In this document: positions 7,904 through 17,446 of the stretch, one piece after another
Position numbering within the stretch: position 1 is the stretch's first letter
Layout of the letters: each line of letters starts with the position of its first letter
Assembly (NCBI RefSeq): GCF_015351025.1
Contig: NZ_JADKRV010000007.1
Span: 62,001 to 126,000 of the forward strand
Length of the DNA stretch: 64,000 bases
Reading direction: 5' to 3'
Source: Curtobacterium sp. VKM Ac-1376
GTDB lineage: Bacteria > Actinomycetota > Actinomycetes > Actinomycetales > Microbacteriaceae
Program-made: the position numbers and the translations under genes
The notes under the pieces: model-generated
The model's input: only the letters and a program-made list of their open reading frames with translations
What the model was told of the DNA's origin: nothing
Database searches by the model: none

Positions 7904-8909
7904 GCCAGGCGACGCCGCGTCCGTTCGGGTGCAGTGCCCCGGCCCGCAGGTCGATGCGGCGCAGGTCGCTCGACCCGGTCAGGCTCACCCCGGCGACGTA
8001 GCGGTCGCCCGAGGGCGCGCATGCCGAGTGCGCCTCGGTGGCTCCGAGCACGTCGACGAACCGCACGCCGGCGGCGTCGGCAGCGGAGGCCGAGACGGCG
8101 TTGAGCTCCTCCTGCACCCCGTGCAGGTACTCGACGTCACTGTCGGTGAAGGGGAAGGTGTCGGACGGGAACGAGCCCGCGAGCGTGCCGATGTCCAGCG
8201 CGGACCGGAAGCACCCCTTCGCCGGTGTGTGCTCGGCGTCCGGGAAGATCGCCGGGTACCCGAGGAACACGACGACGGCGTCCGGGGCCGCACGTCGCAC
8301 CGCCGCGAGCGTGTCGGCGATCCCGAGCGCCACCCGCGACTGGATCTTCGCGGCGAGCTGGTCCTCGCCGTCCTGCACCAGGGTGCTCTCGCAGGACGGC
8401 GCGTCGCGTCCGGAGAACACCGGGCCGTCGGCCGAGATCGCCAGGCACGACGCGGCCGTCCCGAACAGGTCAGCGTCGTTGCCGCCGATCGTCAGGGTCA
8501 CCAGCCGGGTCCGCGGCGACAGCGACTCGATCTGCGGCGGGACACCGTGGAACTGGTGTCCGGTCGTGACGTCCTCGCTCGTCGCGCCGGCACACGTGAC
8601 GTCCGTCAGGTCCAGGCCGAACCGGGCGGCGAGCCGGTGCGGGTAGTCGCGGGCGGACTGGGCGCACGCGTTCGTCGGCAGGCCGGTCCGGTCGCCGAGT
8701 CCGTACCCGGCGGAGTACGAGTCGCCGAGAGCGACGTACTCGCTGCCCGGCGGGATGTCGGCGAGCGACTCGTCCGGATCGGCGGGGACCGGGTACGGCT
8801 GCGGCGCCGGCCACATCGGCGCGGCCGACGCACTCGGTGCCGGGCCGGGGACCACGACACCGGCGACCACCAGGCCGACGACGCCGACCGCTGCCAGGGC
8901 AGCGAGCAC
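7860..8909 (-). CDS. Secreted SGNH/GDSL-family esterase
   Basis: 349 residues with an N-terminal hydrophobic signal segment (1-30, ending ASAA). Block I is GDSYSAG with the nucleophile Ser64. Block III is GGND at 142-145, and block V contains HPNGRG with the catalytic His at about 327. Six or more cysteines (NACAQ, VTCAGA, SCLA, SCES, GCF, SAC) could form disulfides, as in Streptomyces-type secreted SGNH esterases/lipases. Likely hydrolyses ester bonds of lipids or plant polymers outside the cell. GTG 8909 is used; the residues upstream are basic and could belong to the signal peptide, but no start codon is there. Confidence 0.82.
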   Translation of the reverse strand: MLAALAAVGVVGLVVAGVVVPGPAPSASAAPMWPAPQPYPVPADPDESLADIPPGSEYVALGDSYSAGYGLGDRTGLPTNACAQSARDYPHRLAARFGLDLTDVTCAGATSEDVTTGHQFHGVPPQIESLSPRTRLVTLTIGGNDADLFGTAASCLAISADGPVFSGRDAPSCESTLVQDGEDQLAAKIQSRVALGIADTLAAVRRAAPDAVVVFLGYPAIFPDAEHTPAKGCFRSALDIGTLAGSFPSDTFPFTDSDVEYLHGVQEELNAVSASAADAAGVRFVDVLGATEAHSACAPSGDRYVAGVSLTGSSDLRRIDLRAGALHPNGRGVAWLTEQMADAVRELAG

Positions 8910-9011
8910 GGACCTGCGGGCGGTGCGGAGCAGTTGCGGCCTCCGGGCGGTGGAGCGGATCAGACGGTCGGACGGGCGATCGGGCGATCGGGCGATCGCC
9001 GGAGCGCCGGG

Positions 9012-9368
9012 TCAGCGGCGGCCGAGTCGCCGTTCGCCACCGCTGCCGGTGCGGTACTCGAGGCCGTAGTGCTGGAACAGCTCGGGCTCGGACGCGGCAT
9101 CGAGTTCACCGTCGGTCGAGATCGACGGTGCGTCCTTCACGAGCTTCTTCGGGAACGTCACCCGCAGGTGCTTCGGCGCGACGGTCGCACCGAACAGCGG
9201 CACGAAGACGAGCTTCTGGAACCCGACCATCCCGGTCGTGAGAGCACCGAACGCGGGCTCCGACGTGGCGGTGTCGTAGTAGATGCTCTCGAGCGTGCCG
9301 ACCTTGTCGTCGGCCTCGTCGACGACCGGCAGACCGATCCAGTCACGGATGTTCGCAGCTTCGAACAC
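9012..9368 (-). CDS. PRC-barrel domain protein
   Basis: 118 residues. The first ~75 form a PRC-barrel (NIRDWIGLPVVDEADDKVGT, then IYYDTATSEPAFGAL), the small beta-barrel seen in photosynthetic reaction centre subunit H and RimM. The rest is a polar tail ending FQHYGLEYRTGSGGERR. Such stand-alone proteins are frequent in actinobacteria and of unknown role, often linked to stress. GTG 9368 has GGAGGGAG upstream. Confidence 0.8.
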   Translation of the reverse strand: MFEAANIRDWIGLPVVDEADDKVGTLESIYYDTATSEPAFGALTTGMVGFQKLVFVPLFGATVAPKHLRVTFPKKLVKDAPSISTDGELDAASEPELFQHYGLEYRTGSGGERRLGRR

Positions 9369-9417
9369 GAGGGCTCCCTCCGAGCGTCCGGCGGGTCCGG
9401 GCGGCTCTGGGTCGACG

Positions 9418-10401
9418 CTACCGCCCGATCACCTGTGCGGTCACCGCGAGCCGGTCCACCGCGGCGAGCACATCGGTGGCGGTCACGGCGAGGATGGCCG
9501 GATCGGGGTCCTCGGCGAAGACGTCGCCGCGCCGGACCGAGGCGTCGGTGAGCACGATGTGCGGCCCGGTCGCGGGCGGCCCCCAGGCCTCGGGCGGTGC
9601 CGGGCCGAAGAGCACGACCGACGGCACGCCGTAGGCAGTGGCGAGGTGTGCGGCGCCGGTGTCGACCGTGACCACCAGCCGGGCCGCGGCGATCACCCCG
9701 GCGAAGTCCTGCAGGTCCAGGGTGCCGGCCAGCACCGCCTCCGGCGCCAGGCCGGCCGCGTCGGCGACGGCACGGGCGCGCACGACGTCGTCCGCGCCTC
9801 CCGTCAGGACCACGTCGGCACCGCGCTCGCGGAGCCCGCGCACCACGTCGGCGAAACGGTCCGTCGGCCAGTGCCGCGCACCGTGGAAGGCCCCGACGTG
9901 CACGACGGCGGTGTCGGCGATCACCGGGGGTGCGGCCGGCCGGTCGATGCGGACGTCCGTCGCGTCCGCCGGGATCCCGTGCCAGGTGAGCAGGTCGGCC
10001 CAGCGGTCGCGCTCGTGCACGTCGTGCGGCCACTCCGGGCCCTGGTACCCGTGGGTCGGGTCGGCGTGGCCGACGACGCGACGCGGCTCGAGCGCGGCGA
10101 CGAGGTCCGAGGACTCGGGACCCGCTCCGTGCAGGTTCACGGCGACGTCGACGACTCCGGTCGGCACCCCGATCGGGTGGTCGAGGCCGTGCTGGGCCAG
10201 GTGCACGTCGACCGCGGGGACCAGCTCGACGACCGGGGCCAGCCACGCGGTCGTGGCGAGGGTGATCCGGTGATCGGGGAACGCCCGGCGCAGTGCGTGC
10301 AGCGCGGGCACGGCGACGAGCAGGTCGCCGAGCTTGATGGCACGGAGGACGAGCAGTTCCGGGCGTCCGTCGGACGGGGGCAGGCTCTCGAGGGCGGTCA
10401 C
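9418..10401 (-). CDS. Glycosyltransferase family 9 (heptosyltransferase-type)
   Basis: 327 residues. The N-terminal GT-B half starts with LLVLRAIKLGDLLVAVPALH, the KLGD motif of ADP-heptose:glycan heptosyltransferases. The C-terminal half has VVHVGAFHGARHWP and the donor-site segment VTVDTGAAHLATAYG with PSVVLFGP. GTG 10401 is chosen because it is the last start before the conserved N-terminus and avoids overlap with the divergent gmhB-like gene, leaving 101 bp for two promoters. Probably transfers heptose from ADP-heptose made by its neighbours to a cell-surface glycan. Confidence 0.83.
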   Translation of the reverse strand: MTALESLPPSDGRPELLVLRAIKLGDLLVAVPALHALRRAFPDHRITLATTAWLAPVVELVPAVDVHLAQHGLDHPIGVPTGVVDVAVNLHGAGPESSDLVAALEPRRVVGHADPTHGYQGPEWPHDVHERDRWADLLTWHGIPADATDVRIDRPAAPPVIADTAVVHVGAFHGARHWPTDRFADVVRGLRERGADVVLTGGADDVVRARAVADAAGLAPEAVLAGTLDLQDFAGVIAAARLVVTVDTGAAHLATAYGVPSVVLFGPAPPEAWGPPATGPHIVLTDASVRRGDVFAEDPDPAILAVTATDVLAAVDRLAVTAQVIGR

Positions 10402-10502
10402 CGCCGCGACGGTAGACCGCGCAGGCTGGGGGCGGTCGCGGAGACCGCGTTCTCCGGCGCTTCCTGGGGCGACACCCGGCGGCCGACCGGTAGTCACGGA
10501 CC

Positions 10503-11060
10503 ATGGCCCTCGCACCGGACCGCGTCATCCGCGGCCTGCTCCTCGACCGTGACGACACCCTCGTGGTGGACGTCCCGTACAACGCCGACCCGCACCTGGT
10601 GGTCCCCGTCCCCGGCGCCCGTCGCGCCGTCGAGCGTGCTCGCTCCGCGGAACTGCGCCTCGGCGTCGTGACGAACCAGTCGGTGATCGCGAAGGGCATG
10701 GCGACCCGCGAGCAGGTCGACGCCACGAACGCGCGCGTCGACGAACTCGTGGGCCCCTTCGAGGTCTGGTGCGTCTGCCCGCACGACGCCGACGACGACT
10801 GCGCCTGCCGGAAGCCTCGCCCGGGCATGGTGCTCGAGGCCGCCGAGCGGCTCGGCATCCCGCCGGAGTCGATCGTGGTGGTCGGCGACATCGGTGCCGA
10901 CGTGCAGGCCGCCCGCAACGCCGGCGCCCAGGGCATCCTCGTGCCGACCCCTCGGACCCGCAGCGAGGAGGTCGAGGCCGCCGACACCGTCGCCGCCGAC
11001 CTCGACGACGCGGTCAGCCTGGTCCTCGAGCGCACGGTCGCCCTGGCGGACCGGGCGTGA
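10503..11060 (+). CDS. gmhB: GmhB-type HAD phosphatase (D-glycero-D-manno-heptose 1,7-bisphosphate 7-phosphatase)
   Basis: 185 residues. HAD motif I is LLLDRDDTLV, motif II VVTNQS, motif III/IV KPRPG and VVVGDIGADVQAA. The GmhB/HisB subgroup zinc loop is present: C-V-C-P-H and, eight residues on, C-A-C-R-K-P. In heptose synthesis the enzyme removes the 7-phosphate from heptose 1,7-bisphosphate. It is the first gene of a run of translationally coupled genes: its stop overlaps the next GTG start (GTGA, 11057-11060). HisB-like histidinol phosphatase is an alternative, but the gmhA and hldE neighbours favour GmhB. Confidence 0.83.
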   Translation: MALAPDRVIRGLLLDRDDTLVVDVPYNADPHLVVPVPGARRAVERARSAELRLGVVTNQSVIAKGMATREQVDATNARVDELVGPFEVWCVCPHDADDDCACRKPRPGMVLEAAERLGIPPESIVVVGDIGADVQAARNAGAQGILVPTPRTRSEEVEAADTVAADLDDAVSLVLERTVALADRA

Positions 11061-12133
11061 GCGGGCGGAGGGTCCTCGTCGCACGCCTCGACTCGTTCGG
11101 GGACGTCCTGGTCGCCGGCCCCGCCGTGCGGGCGATCGCCGCCGGAGCCGCGCACGTCACCATGCTCTGCGGGCCCCAGGGCGCGCCCGCTGCCGACCTG
11201 CTGCCCGGCGTCGACCGCGTGCGGGTGTGGGCGGCGCCGTGGGTCACCGAGACGGCACGCCCGATCGACGACGCCCTGCTCGCCGAGTTCCGTGCGCTCG
11301 TCGCCGAGGAGCGCCCCGACGAAGCCGTGGTGCTGACGTCGTTCCACCAGTCGCCGCTCCCCCTCGCGCTGCTCCTGCGCCTCGCCGGTGTCCCGCGCGT
11401 CTCCGGGGCCTCCGTCGACCACCCCGGCTCGCTGCTCGACGTCCGGCTCCGCCCCGGCGAGGACCTGCCCGAGGACCTCCCCGAACCCGAGCGGGCGCTG
11501 CGGATCGTCGAGGCTGCCGGGTTCCGGCTCCCGCCGGAGGACGACGGGAGGCTCGCGGTGCGACACGACGCCACCCCGCCCCCGTCCGTCGCCGCGCTCG
11601 ACCGCTACGTGGTCGTCCACCCGGGAGCCAGCGTCCCGGCGCGCTCGTGGCCGGAGTCGCACCACCGCGCCCTCGTCGCCGCCTACGCGGAGCGCGGCGT
11701 GCCCGTCGTGGTCACCGGTTCCCCCGGTGAGCGCGCGCTCACCGCCGCGGTCGCCGGGGACACCGGCATCGACCTCGGCGGCCGGACCAGCCCCGCCGAA
11801 CTGGCCGCCGTGCTCGCCGGAGCCGAGGTGGTCGTCGTCGGGAACACCGGCCCGGCGCACCTCGCCGCGGCCGTCGGGGCACCCATCGTCAGTCTGTTCT
11901 CGCCCGTCGTGCCGGCCGTCAAGTGGGCCCCGTACGCGCCCCTCGTCGAACTGCTCGGCGACCAGGCCGCGCCGTGCCGGCTGAGCCGCGCACGGGAGTG
12001 CCCCGTGCCCGGTCACCCGTGCCTGTCCGGCGTGCGCACCGAGGACGTCCTGGAGGCCCACGATCGACTGCTCGACCGCGTTTCGCGGATGGATCAGAGA
12101 AGTCTGCGCGGAGGCCCAGAAAGCGCTGCGTAG
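11057..12133 (+). CDS. Glycosyltransferase family 9 (second heptosyltransferase-type enzyme)
   Basis: 358 residues. The N-terminus VLVARLDSFGDVLVAGPAVR carries the family 9 GD motif (F-G-D here). The C-terminal half has VVVHPGASVPARSWP and VVGNTGPAHLAAAVG followed by PIVSLFSPVVPA. A cysteine-containing tail (CRLSRARECPVPGHPC) is typical of actinobacterial members. The GTG start at 11057 overlaps gmhB by 4 nt, so the two are translated together. Expected to add a heptose residue to a glycan acceptor. Confidence 0.83.
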   Translation: MSGRRVLVARLDSFGDVLVAGPAVRAIAAGAAHVTMLCGPQGAPAADLLPGVDRVRVWAAPWVTETARPIDDALLAEFRALVAEERPDEAVVLTSFHQSPLPLALLLRLAGVPRVSGASVDHPGSLLDVRLRPGEDLPEDLPEPERALRIVEAAGFRLPPEDDGRLAVRHDATPPPSVAALDRYVVVHPGASVPARSWPESHHRALVAAYAERGVPVVVTGSPGERALTAAVAGDTGIDLGGRTSPAELAAVLAGAEVVVVGNTGPAHLAAAVGAPIVSLFSPVVPAVKWAPYAPLVELLGDQAAPCRLSRARECPVPGHPCLSGVRTEDVLEAHDRLLDRVSRMDQRSLRGGPESAA

Positions 12134-12209
12134 CGTGCGCCACTGCTTCTCCTGCTCCTTCTCCTCCTGCTCGGAGGGGACCCCATCGACCCCGACCGGA
12201 AGGCCCTGC

Positions 12210-13211
12210 ATGCGGATCCTCGTGTGGCACGTGCACGGCGGCTGGATGGACGCCTTCGTCCGCGGCCCCCACGAGTACCTCATCCCGACGACCCCGGCGC
12301 GCGATGCCTGGGGACTGGGTCGCGGTGGCCGGGACTGGCCGGACTCGGCGATCGAGATCGACCCCGCGGACCTCGCCGAGGCCGAGGTCGACGTGGTCGT
12401 CCTGCAGCGCACCGAGGAGCTCGAGGAAGCCAGGCGTCTGCTGGGCGGACGCGACGTCCCGATCGTCTTCGTCGAGCACAACGCCCCACGGGTCGACGTG
12501 CCCGACAGCCTGCACCCGATGCGGGACCGCGACGACATGACCATCGCGCACGTCACGCACTGGAACGCCCTCATGTGGGACTGCGGGAGCACCCGCGCCA
12601 CCGTCGTCGAGCACGGCGTCGTCGACCCCGGGCCGCTGTACAGCGGCGCCCTCGAGCGCCTCGGCGTCGTCATCAACGAACCCGTCCGACGGAACCGCGT
12701 CGTCGGCACCGACCTGCTCCCCCGCTTCGCCGAGGTCGCCCCGGTGGACGTCTGGGGCATCGGCACCGAACGGCTGCCGGAGCTCGGCTTCGGCGACCGC
12801 GTCGTCGCGCAGGGCGACGTCAAGGCCGACCCGATGCACGCGGCGCTCGCCGAACGGCGCGCGTACGTGCACCCAAACCGGTGGACCTCGCTCGGGCTGT
12901 CGCTCATCGAGTCGATGCACATGGCGATGCCGGTGCTGGTGCTCGCGACGACGGACGCGGCCCGCACGGTGCCCGGTGAGGCCGGTGCCATCGCGACCGA
13001 CGTCGAGGAGCTGGTGCGGGCCTCCCGGATCCTGATCGAGGACCCGGAGGAGGCACGCCGACGGGGGCTCGTCGCGCGCGAGGCCGTGCTCGCACGGCAC
13101 GCGCTCGCCCGGTTCCTGGCGGACTGGGACGACCTGCTCGACGACGCCGTCACGCGCGGCGCGCGACGGAACCGTGCGGCGGGAGCCGCGCTCGAAGGGA
13201 GCCTGCGATGA
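12210..13211 (+). CDS. Glycosyltransferase (GT4-like, CgeB/GT-B type)
   Basis: 333 residues. It begins [19 protein letters not shown], followed by a segment on loss or retention of a listener strand ([16 protein letters not shown]). The C-terminal half shows a GT-B donor site: [19 protein letters not shown] with E and the following [15 protein letters not shown], like E-x7-E regions of GT4 enzymes. ATG 12210 has GGAAGG upstream. The 76-nt gap before it contains a pyrimidine-rich stretch. The stop overlaps the next gene by 4 nt. Sugar donor unknown; the cluster suggests a heptose-containing glycan. Confidence 0.75.
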   Translation: MRILVWHVHGGWMDAFVRGPHEYLIPTTPARDAWGLGRGGRDWPDSAIEIDPADLAEAEVDVVVLQRTEELEEARRLLGGRDVPIVFVEHNAPRVDVPDSLHPMRDRDDMTIAHVTHWNALMWDCGSTRATVVEHGVVDPGPLYSGALERLGVVINEPVRRNRVVGTDLLPRFAEVAPVDVWGIGTERLPELGFGDRVVAQGDVKADPMHAALAERRAYVHPNRWTSLGLSLIESMHMAMPVLVLATTDAARTVPGEAGAIATDVEELVRASRILIEDPEEARRRGLVAREAVLARHALARFLADWDDLLDDAVTRGARRNRAAGAALEGSLR

Positions 13212-14524
13212 AGATCGCCATGGTGTCCGAACACGCGAGTCCGCTCGCCGTGCTCGGCGGTGTCGACGCCGGTGGACAGAACGTCCACGTGGCCGAACTC
13301 TCCGGCGCACTCGCCGACCGAGGCCACCACGTGACCGTCTACACGCGGCGCGACGACGCGTCGCAGCCGGTCCGGGTGCCGCTCCGTCCAGGTGTCGACG
13401 TCGTGCACGTCGACGCCGGACCTGCACGCGCGGTGCCGAAGGACGAGCTGTTCCCGTACATGGGGACGTTCGCGGCGGTGCTCGCCGCGGAGTGGTTCAT
13501 CGATCGGCCCGACGTGGTGCACGCGCACTTCTGGATGTCCGGGCACGCCGCGCTCGAGGCGGTCGCGCAGGTGCAGGCGCGGACCGGCGGAGTGCGGATC
13601 CCCGTCGTGCAGACCTTCCACGCCCTCGGCGTGGTGAAGCGCCGCCACCAGGGGGCCGCGGACACGAGTCCCACCGAGCGCGAGTGGGTCGAACCCGCCG
13701 TCGGTCGGAGCGTCGACCAGGTCGTCGCGACCTGCTCGGACGAGGCGTTCGAGCTGAAGGCGCTCGGCGTGCCGCTGCACCGCATCTCCGTCGTGCCGTG
13801 CGGCGTCGACGTCTCGCTCTTCCGGCCGGACGGCCCCGTCGAGCCACGCGACCGGCCACTCCGGGTGCTCACGGCGTCGCGCCTGGTCCGACGGAAGGGC
13901 GTCGGGACGACGATCGCCGCCCTCGCCGCGCTCGTCGAACAGGGCCGCGACGTCGAGCTCGTCGTGGTCGGCGGTGCCGGTGTCGCCGGTGCCGACCTGG
14001 TCGACGACCCCGAGTACCAGCGGCTTGACGCCCTGGCGCGTTCGCTCGGTGTCCGCGACCACGTGACGTTCCGCGGGCAGCTCGGCCAGCAGGACATGCC
14101 AGCGGTGTACCGCAGCGCCGACGTGGTGGTCTGCGCGCCCTGGTACGAGCCCTTCGGCATCGTGCCCCTCGAGGCGATGGCCTGCGGGCGCCCGGTCGTC
14201 GCGTCGAGCGTCGGCGGGCTGATCGACACGGTCGTCGAGGACGCGACCGGGCTGCACGTGCCCCCGCGCGACGAGACGGCGGTCGCCGCCGCCGTCGGCG
14301 CGCTGCTCGACGACCCGGAGCGCCGCGAGGCGTACGGCAGGGCCGGCCGCAAGCGCGCCGAGTCCCGCTACACGTGGCAGAAGGTCGCCGCGGACAGCGA
14401 GCGCGTCTACGAGCGCCTGCTGGCCGGCACCGCCTCCACCGGGCCGACCGCCGGGCGCTCGCGCACCACCCACACCGGCCGGGTCGCCCGTGCCGCACAG
14501 TCGACGGAGAGGACCGCACGATGA
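13208..14524 (+). CDS. Glycosyltransferase family 4
   Basis: 438 residues. The N-terminal Rossmann half begins [20 protein letters not shown], resembling sucrose-phosphate-synthase/MshA-type GT4 enzymes, with [19 protein letters not shown] and [10 protein letters not shown]. The C-terminal half has SRLVRRKG, then [19 protein letters not shown], the E-x7-E donor motif. A basic S/T/R-rich tail of about 30 residues follows the domain. It is coupled by 4-nt overlaps both upstream and downstream (gmhA). Retaining enzyme with a nucleotide-sugar donor, acceptor unknown. Confidence 0.85.
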   Translation: MKIAMVSEHASPLAVLGGVDAGGQNVHVAELSGALADRGHHVTVYTRRDDASQPVRVPLRPGVDVVHVDAGPARAVPKDELFPYMGTFAAVLAAEWFIDRPDVVHAHFWMSGHAALEAVAQVQARTGGVRIPVVQTFHALGVVKRRHQGAADTSPTEREWVEPAVGRSVDQVVATCSDEAFELKALGVPLHRISVVPCGVDVSLFRPDGPVEPRDRPLRVLTASRLVRRKGVGTTIAALAALVEQGRDVELVVVGGAGVAGADLVDDPEYQRLDALARSLGVRDHVTFRGQLGQQDMPAVYRSADVVVCAPWYEPFGIVPLEAMACGRPVVASSVGGLIDTVVEDATGLHVPPRDETAVAAAVGALLDDPERREAYGRAGRKRAESRYTWQKVAADSERVYERLLAGTASTGPTAGRSRTTHTGRVARAAQSTERTAR

Positions 14525-15144
14525 CCATCGACCAGCAGACCGGGCTCGAGGAACGTGCCACCACCGGGAGCGCCCGTGTCGTCGTCGACCACGTCGCCGC
14601 GTCGGGCCCCGTGATCGCCTCACTCGTCGACCACAAGGACCACATCGCGGCGTGGGCCGACGACATCGCCGCGCGGCTCGTCGCCGGCCGGCGCCTGCTC
14701 GCCGCGGGCAACGGCGGGTCGGCGGCCGAGGCGCAGCACCTGACGTCGGAGCTCACCGGCCGGTTCGAGGGTGACCGGCCCGCGTACTCGGCGATCTCCC
14801 TGCACGCTGAGACGTCCGCGGTCACCGCGATCGGCAACGACTACGGCTACGACCAGGTGTTCGCGCGCCAGGTGTCCGCGCACGCCCGCGCCGGGGACGT
14901 CGTCGTCCTGCTGTCGACCAGCGGCAAGAGCCCGAACCTGCTCCGGGCGGCCGAGGCCGCCCGCGCCGTGGGCGCCCGGTCCATCGCGATGACCGGCCCG
15001 CGCCCGAATCCCCTGGCCGAGGCCGTGGACGACGCGATCTGCATCGAGGGGGCGTCCGCGAACGTGCAGGAGGCGCAGCTCGTCCTCGTGCACGCACTCT
15101 GCAAGGCGATGGAGCCGACGCTGCGTCGCGGGGGTCGTCGATGA
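14521..15144 (+). CDS. gmhA: GmhA-type sedoheptulose 7-phosphate isomerase (SIS domain)
   Basis: 207 residues, one SIS domain. The diagnostic segment [20 protein letters not shown] includes the active-site Glu, and [12 protein letters not shown] is the phosphate-binding loop. [16 protein letters not shown] near the C-terminus provides the second conserved Q/H region. GmhA converts sedoheptulose 7-phosphate into D-glycero-D-manno-heptose 7-phosphate, the entry step to ADP-heptose. ATG 14521 overlaps the previous stop by 4 nt, and the stop overlaps the next ATG at 15141. Confidence 0.88.
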   Translation: MTIDQQTGLEERATTGSARVVVDHVAASGPVIASLVDHKDHIAAWADDIAARLVAGRRLLAAGNGGSAAEAQHLTSELTGRFEGDRPAYSAISLHAETSAVTAIGNDYGYDQVFARQVSAHARAGDVVVLLSTSGKSPNLLRAAEAARAVGARSIAMTGPRPNPLAEAVDDAICIEGASANVQEAQLVLVHALCKAMEPTLRRGGRR

Positions 15145-16577
15145 GCGGGGCTGGTGCCGGCGCCGGTTCGCGCTCCGGCGCTGCCGGTGGCCGTGCCGCC
15201 GTTCCGCACTTCCGCATCGCCGTCGTCGGGGACACGCTGCTCGACGTCGATGTCTCCGGCACGAGCGAGCGGCTCAGCCCCGACGCCCCCGTCCCTGTGG
15301 TGGACGTCGCGACCGACGACCGCCGTGCCGGTGGCGCCGGGCTCGTCGCGACGATGCTCACCAGGGACGGCCACGACGTCACCCTGGTCACCGTCCTGAG
15401 CGACGACGTCCGTGCGCAGGAGATCCGCGACCTGCTCCCAGACGTCACCGTGGTCGCCGGTCCCTCGGGTGTCCCGACGCCGGTGAAGACCCGCGTGCGC
15501 GTCGTCGACCACGCCCTCGTCCGGATCGACGAGGGCTGCGCGACACCGCCCGTGCCGGAGACCACCGACGCCATGCTCGGTGCGCTCGACGGCGTCGACG
15601 CGATCGTCGTCGCCGACTACGGCCGCGGTGTCGCCGCCTCCCCCGCGCTGCGCGACGCGCTCGCCCGCGCGGCCGAGCGGCTGCCCGTGGTGTGGGACCC
15701 GCACCCCAAGGGCGCTGCCCCGGTCCCCGGCATCGCCGTCGCGACCCCGAACGCCGCTGAGGCCCGCCGCTTCACCGACGTCGAGGGCCAGGGCGTCCCC
15801 TTCGCCACCGAGGCCGCCGCCCGGCTCGTCGACCAGTGGCAGGCCGGTGCGGTCGCCGTGACGATGGGCGACCGCGGTGCGCTCCTCGCCGACGTCCACG
15901 GCGACAGCCGGTTCGTCCCCGCCCCGTCCGTCAGCGCCGGTGACCCGTGCGGTGCCGGTGACCGACTCGCCGCGGGTGTCGCCGTCGCGCTGGCCGGCGG
16001 CGCCGACGTCCCCGACGCCGTCTCGGCGGGTGTGGTCGCGGCGTCCGAGTACCTGGCCGCCGGTGGTGTCGCCGCGCTCTTCGCCGACGACGGCCCCGCG
16101 CCGCTCGCCGTGCCGGGAGCCGACCGCGACGCCATGCGCCTGGTGCACGACGTCCGGAGCGCCGGCGGCACCGTCGTCGCGACCGGCGGGTGCTTCGACC
16201 TGCTGCACGCCGGGCACGCCCGCACCCTGTCGGCTGCTCGGGCCCTCGGCGACTGCCTGGTCGTGTGCCTCAACTCGGACGACTCGGTCCGCGCGCTCAA
16301 GGGCCCGGACCGGCCGATCATGACACAGGACGACCGGGTCGAACTGCTGCTCGCGCTCGACTGCGTCGACGCCGTGGTGGTGTTCGACGAATCGACCCCC
16401 GACGAAGCCCTCCGCCGCTTCCGCCCGGACGTCTGGGCGAAGGGCGGGGACTACACCGCGAGCGAGCTGCCCGAGACGGCGACGCTCGCCGAGTGGGGCG
16501 GGCGCGTCGTCACCGTGCCGTTCCACCCGGGGCGCTCCACCACCCGGCTCGCCGCCGCGATCGAACGCGTCGGCTGA
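15141..16577 (+). CDS. HldE-like bifunctional heptose kinase/adenylyltransferase, divergent paralogue
   Basis: 478 residues: PfkB-type kinase (about 25-330) plus cytidylyltransferase-type domain (about 340-478). The kinase keeps the catalytic loop PCGAGDRLAAG with its Asp base but has RAGGAGLVATML where typical HldE has PGGAANVA. The nucleotidyltransferase domain has GGCFDLLHAGHARTL (HxGH), LNSDDSVRALKGPDRPI and KGGDY, all canonical. HldE phosphorylates heptose 7-phosphate at C1 and later attaches AMP. Translation is coupled to gmhA by a 4-nt overlap. A second, more canonical HldE lies at 20422, so this one may have changed substrate or supply only one of the two activities. Confidence 0.78.
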   Translation: MSGAGAGAGSRSGAAGGRAAVPHFRIAVVGDTLLDVDVSGTSERLSPDAPVPVVDVATDDRRAGGAGLVATMLTRDGHDVTLVTVLSDDVRAQEIRDLLPDVTVVAGPSGVPTPVKTRVRVVDHALVRIDEGCATPPVPETTDAMLGALDGVDAIVVADYGRGVAASPALRDALARAAERLPVVWDPHPKGAAPVPGIAVATPNAAEARRFTDVEGQGVPFATEAAARLVDQWQAGAVAVTMGDRGALLADVHGDSRFVPAPSVSAGDPCGAGDRLAAGVAVALAGGADVPDAVSAGVVAASEYLAAGGVAALFADDGPAPLAVPGADRDAMRLVHDVRSAGGTVVATGGCFDLLHAGHARTLSAARALGDCLVVCLNSDDSVRALKGPDRPIMTQDDRVELLLALDCVDAVVVFDESTPDEALRRFRPDVWAKGGDYTASELPETATLAEWGGRVVTVPFHPGRSTTRLAAAIERVG

Positions 16578-16639
16578 GCGTCCGCTCGCCTCCCCACACC
16601 AGCTCGACCACTTCCCGCACCACTACGCAAAGGACATCC

Positions 16640-17344
16640 ATGCCCGTCCCCACCACCCCCATCGGCCGCGTCCTCGTCACCGGCGGAGCCTCCGGACTCG
16701 GCGCAGCGGTCGTGGCCGCCGTCACCGAGGCCGGCGGTACCCCGATCGTCCTCGACCTGCGGATCGACGCCGTCCCCGAGGGCGTCGACGCCGTCGCGGT
16801 GGACGTCTCCGACACCGCCGCCGTCGAGCACGCCGTCCGCCAGGCCGTCGAGCGCCACGGTGGCCTCGACGCCGTCGTGACCGCCGCGGGCCTCGACAAG
16901 CCCGCGCCCATCGACGCGATCTCGTCCGGCGACTGGGAGCAGATCGTCGGCGTGAACCTGATCGGCACCGCCTCGACCGTGCGCGCGGCACTCCCCGCGC
17001 TCGAGGCCACGCACGGCCGCGTCGTGACGATCTCATCCTCGCTGGCCCTGCGCGGCGTCGGCGACGGCACCGCGTACTCGGCGTCCAAGTTCGGCGTCCG
17101 TGGATTCTCACAGGCGCTGGCGGCCGAGACCGCCGGCCGCATCGGGGTCACCAACGTGATCCCCGCCGGGATGCGCACGAACTTCTTCGCGGACCGCACC
17201 GAGCAGTACAAGCCGGGTCCGGACGCGCAGCTCATCGAGCCGGAGTACGTCGCGAACTCCATCATCTTCGCGCTGTCGCAGCCCGCCGGCTGCGAGATCC
17301 GCGAGCTGTCGATCATGCCGGCGACGGAGCCGAGCTGGCCGTAG
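16640..17344 (+). CDS. Short-chain dehydrogenase/reductase (classical SDR)
   Basis: 234 residues. NAD(P)-binding motif TGGASGLGAAVV (TGxxxGxG), the catalytic Ser in VVTISSSLALRG, and Y-S-A-S-K for YxxxK. An acidic residue after beta-2 (IVLDLRID) suggests NAD(H) preference. ATG 16640 with AAGGA upstream, 62 nt after the HldE-like gene, so it is probably the last gene of that operon; a strong palindrome follows the stop. It is too short to be the ADP-heptose epimerase HldD. A reduction or oxidation of a sugar intermediate is plausible but unproven. Confidence 0.8.
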   Translation: MPVPTTPIGRVLVTGGASGLGAAVVAAVTEAGGTPIVLDLRIDAVPEGVDAVAVDVSDTAAVEHAVRQAVERHGGLDAVVTAAGLDKPAPIDAISSGDWEQIVGVNLIGTASTVRAALPALEATHGRVVTISSSLALRGVGDGTAYSASKFGVRGFSQALAAETAGRIGVTNVIPAGMRTNFFADRTEQYKPGPDAQLIEPEYVANSIIFALSQPAGCEIRELSIMPATEPSWP

Positions 17345-17356
17345 CCGCTCGCCGCT

Positions 17357-17404
17357 GACGGACGGGAGGCGCGGTGCCGGCTGGCACCGCGCCTCCCGTC
17401 CGTC
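17357..17404. terminator. Palindrome family C, copy 1 (terminator-like)
   Basis: A near-perfect 48-bp palindrome starting GACGGACGGGAGGCGCGGTG, centred on CCGGCTGG, and ending in the mirror sequence. It sits 13 bp after the SDR stop. The same element follows the GT2 gene and the catalase gene, so it probably stops transcription in both directions. Confidence 0.7.
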
Positions 17405-17446
17405 GTCGTGTGCCGTGCGCTGCGGGCGCTGCGGGCGCTGCGCTCT

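Noticed and set aside
12141-12180. Pyrimidine-rich stretch before the GT gene as a regulatory RNA
   Set aside because: It is only a CT-rich run followed by GGAGGGG; no stable alternative structures or conserved riboswitch core are visible.
9158-14623. A minus-strand open frame of about 1,800 codons
   Set aside because: It runs antisense through several well-supported genes and has no recognisable domain. Long antisense frames are expected at this GC content when the true genes have G/C in third positions.
16640-17344. SDR as the ADP-heptose epimerase HldD
   Set aside because: At 234 residues with a YSASK classical active site it is much shorter than HldD (~310) and lacks the extended-SDR substrate domain.
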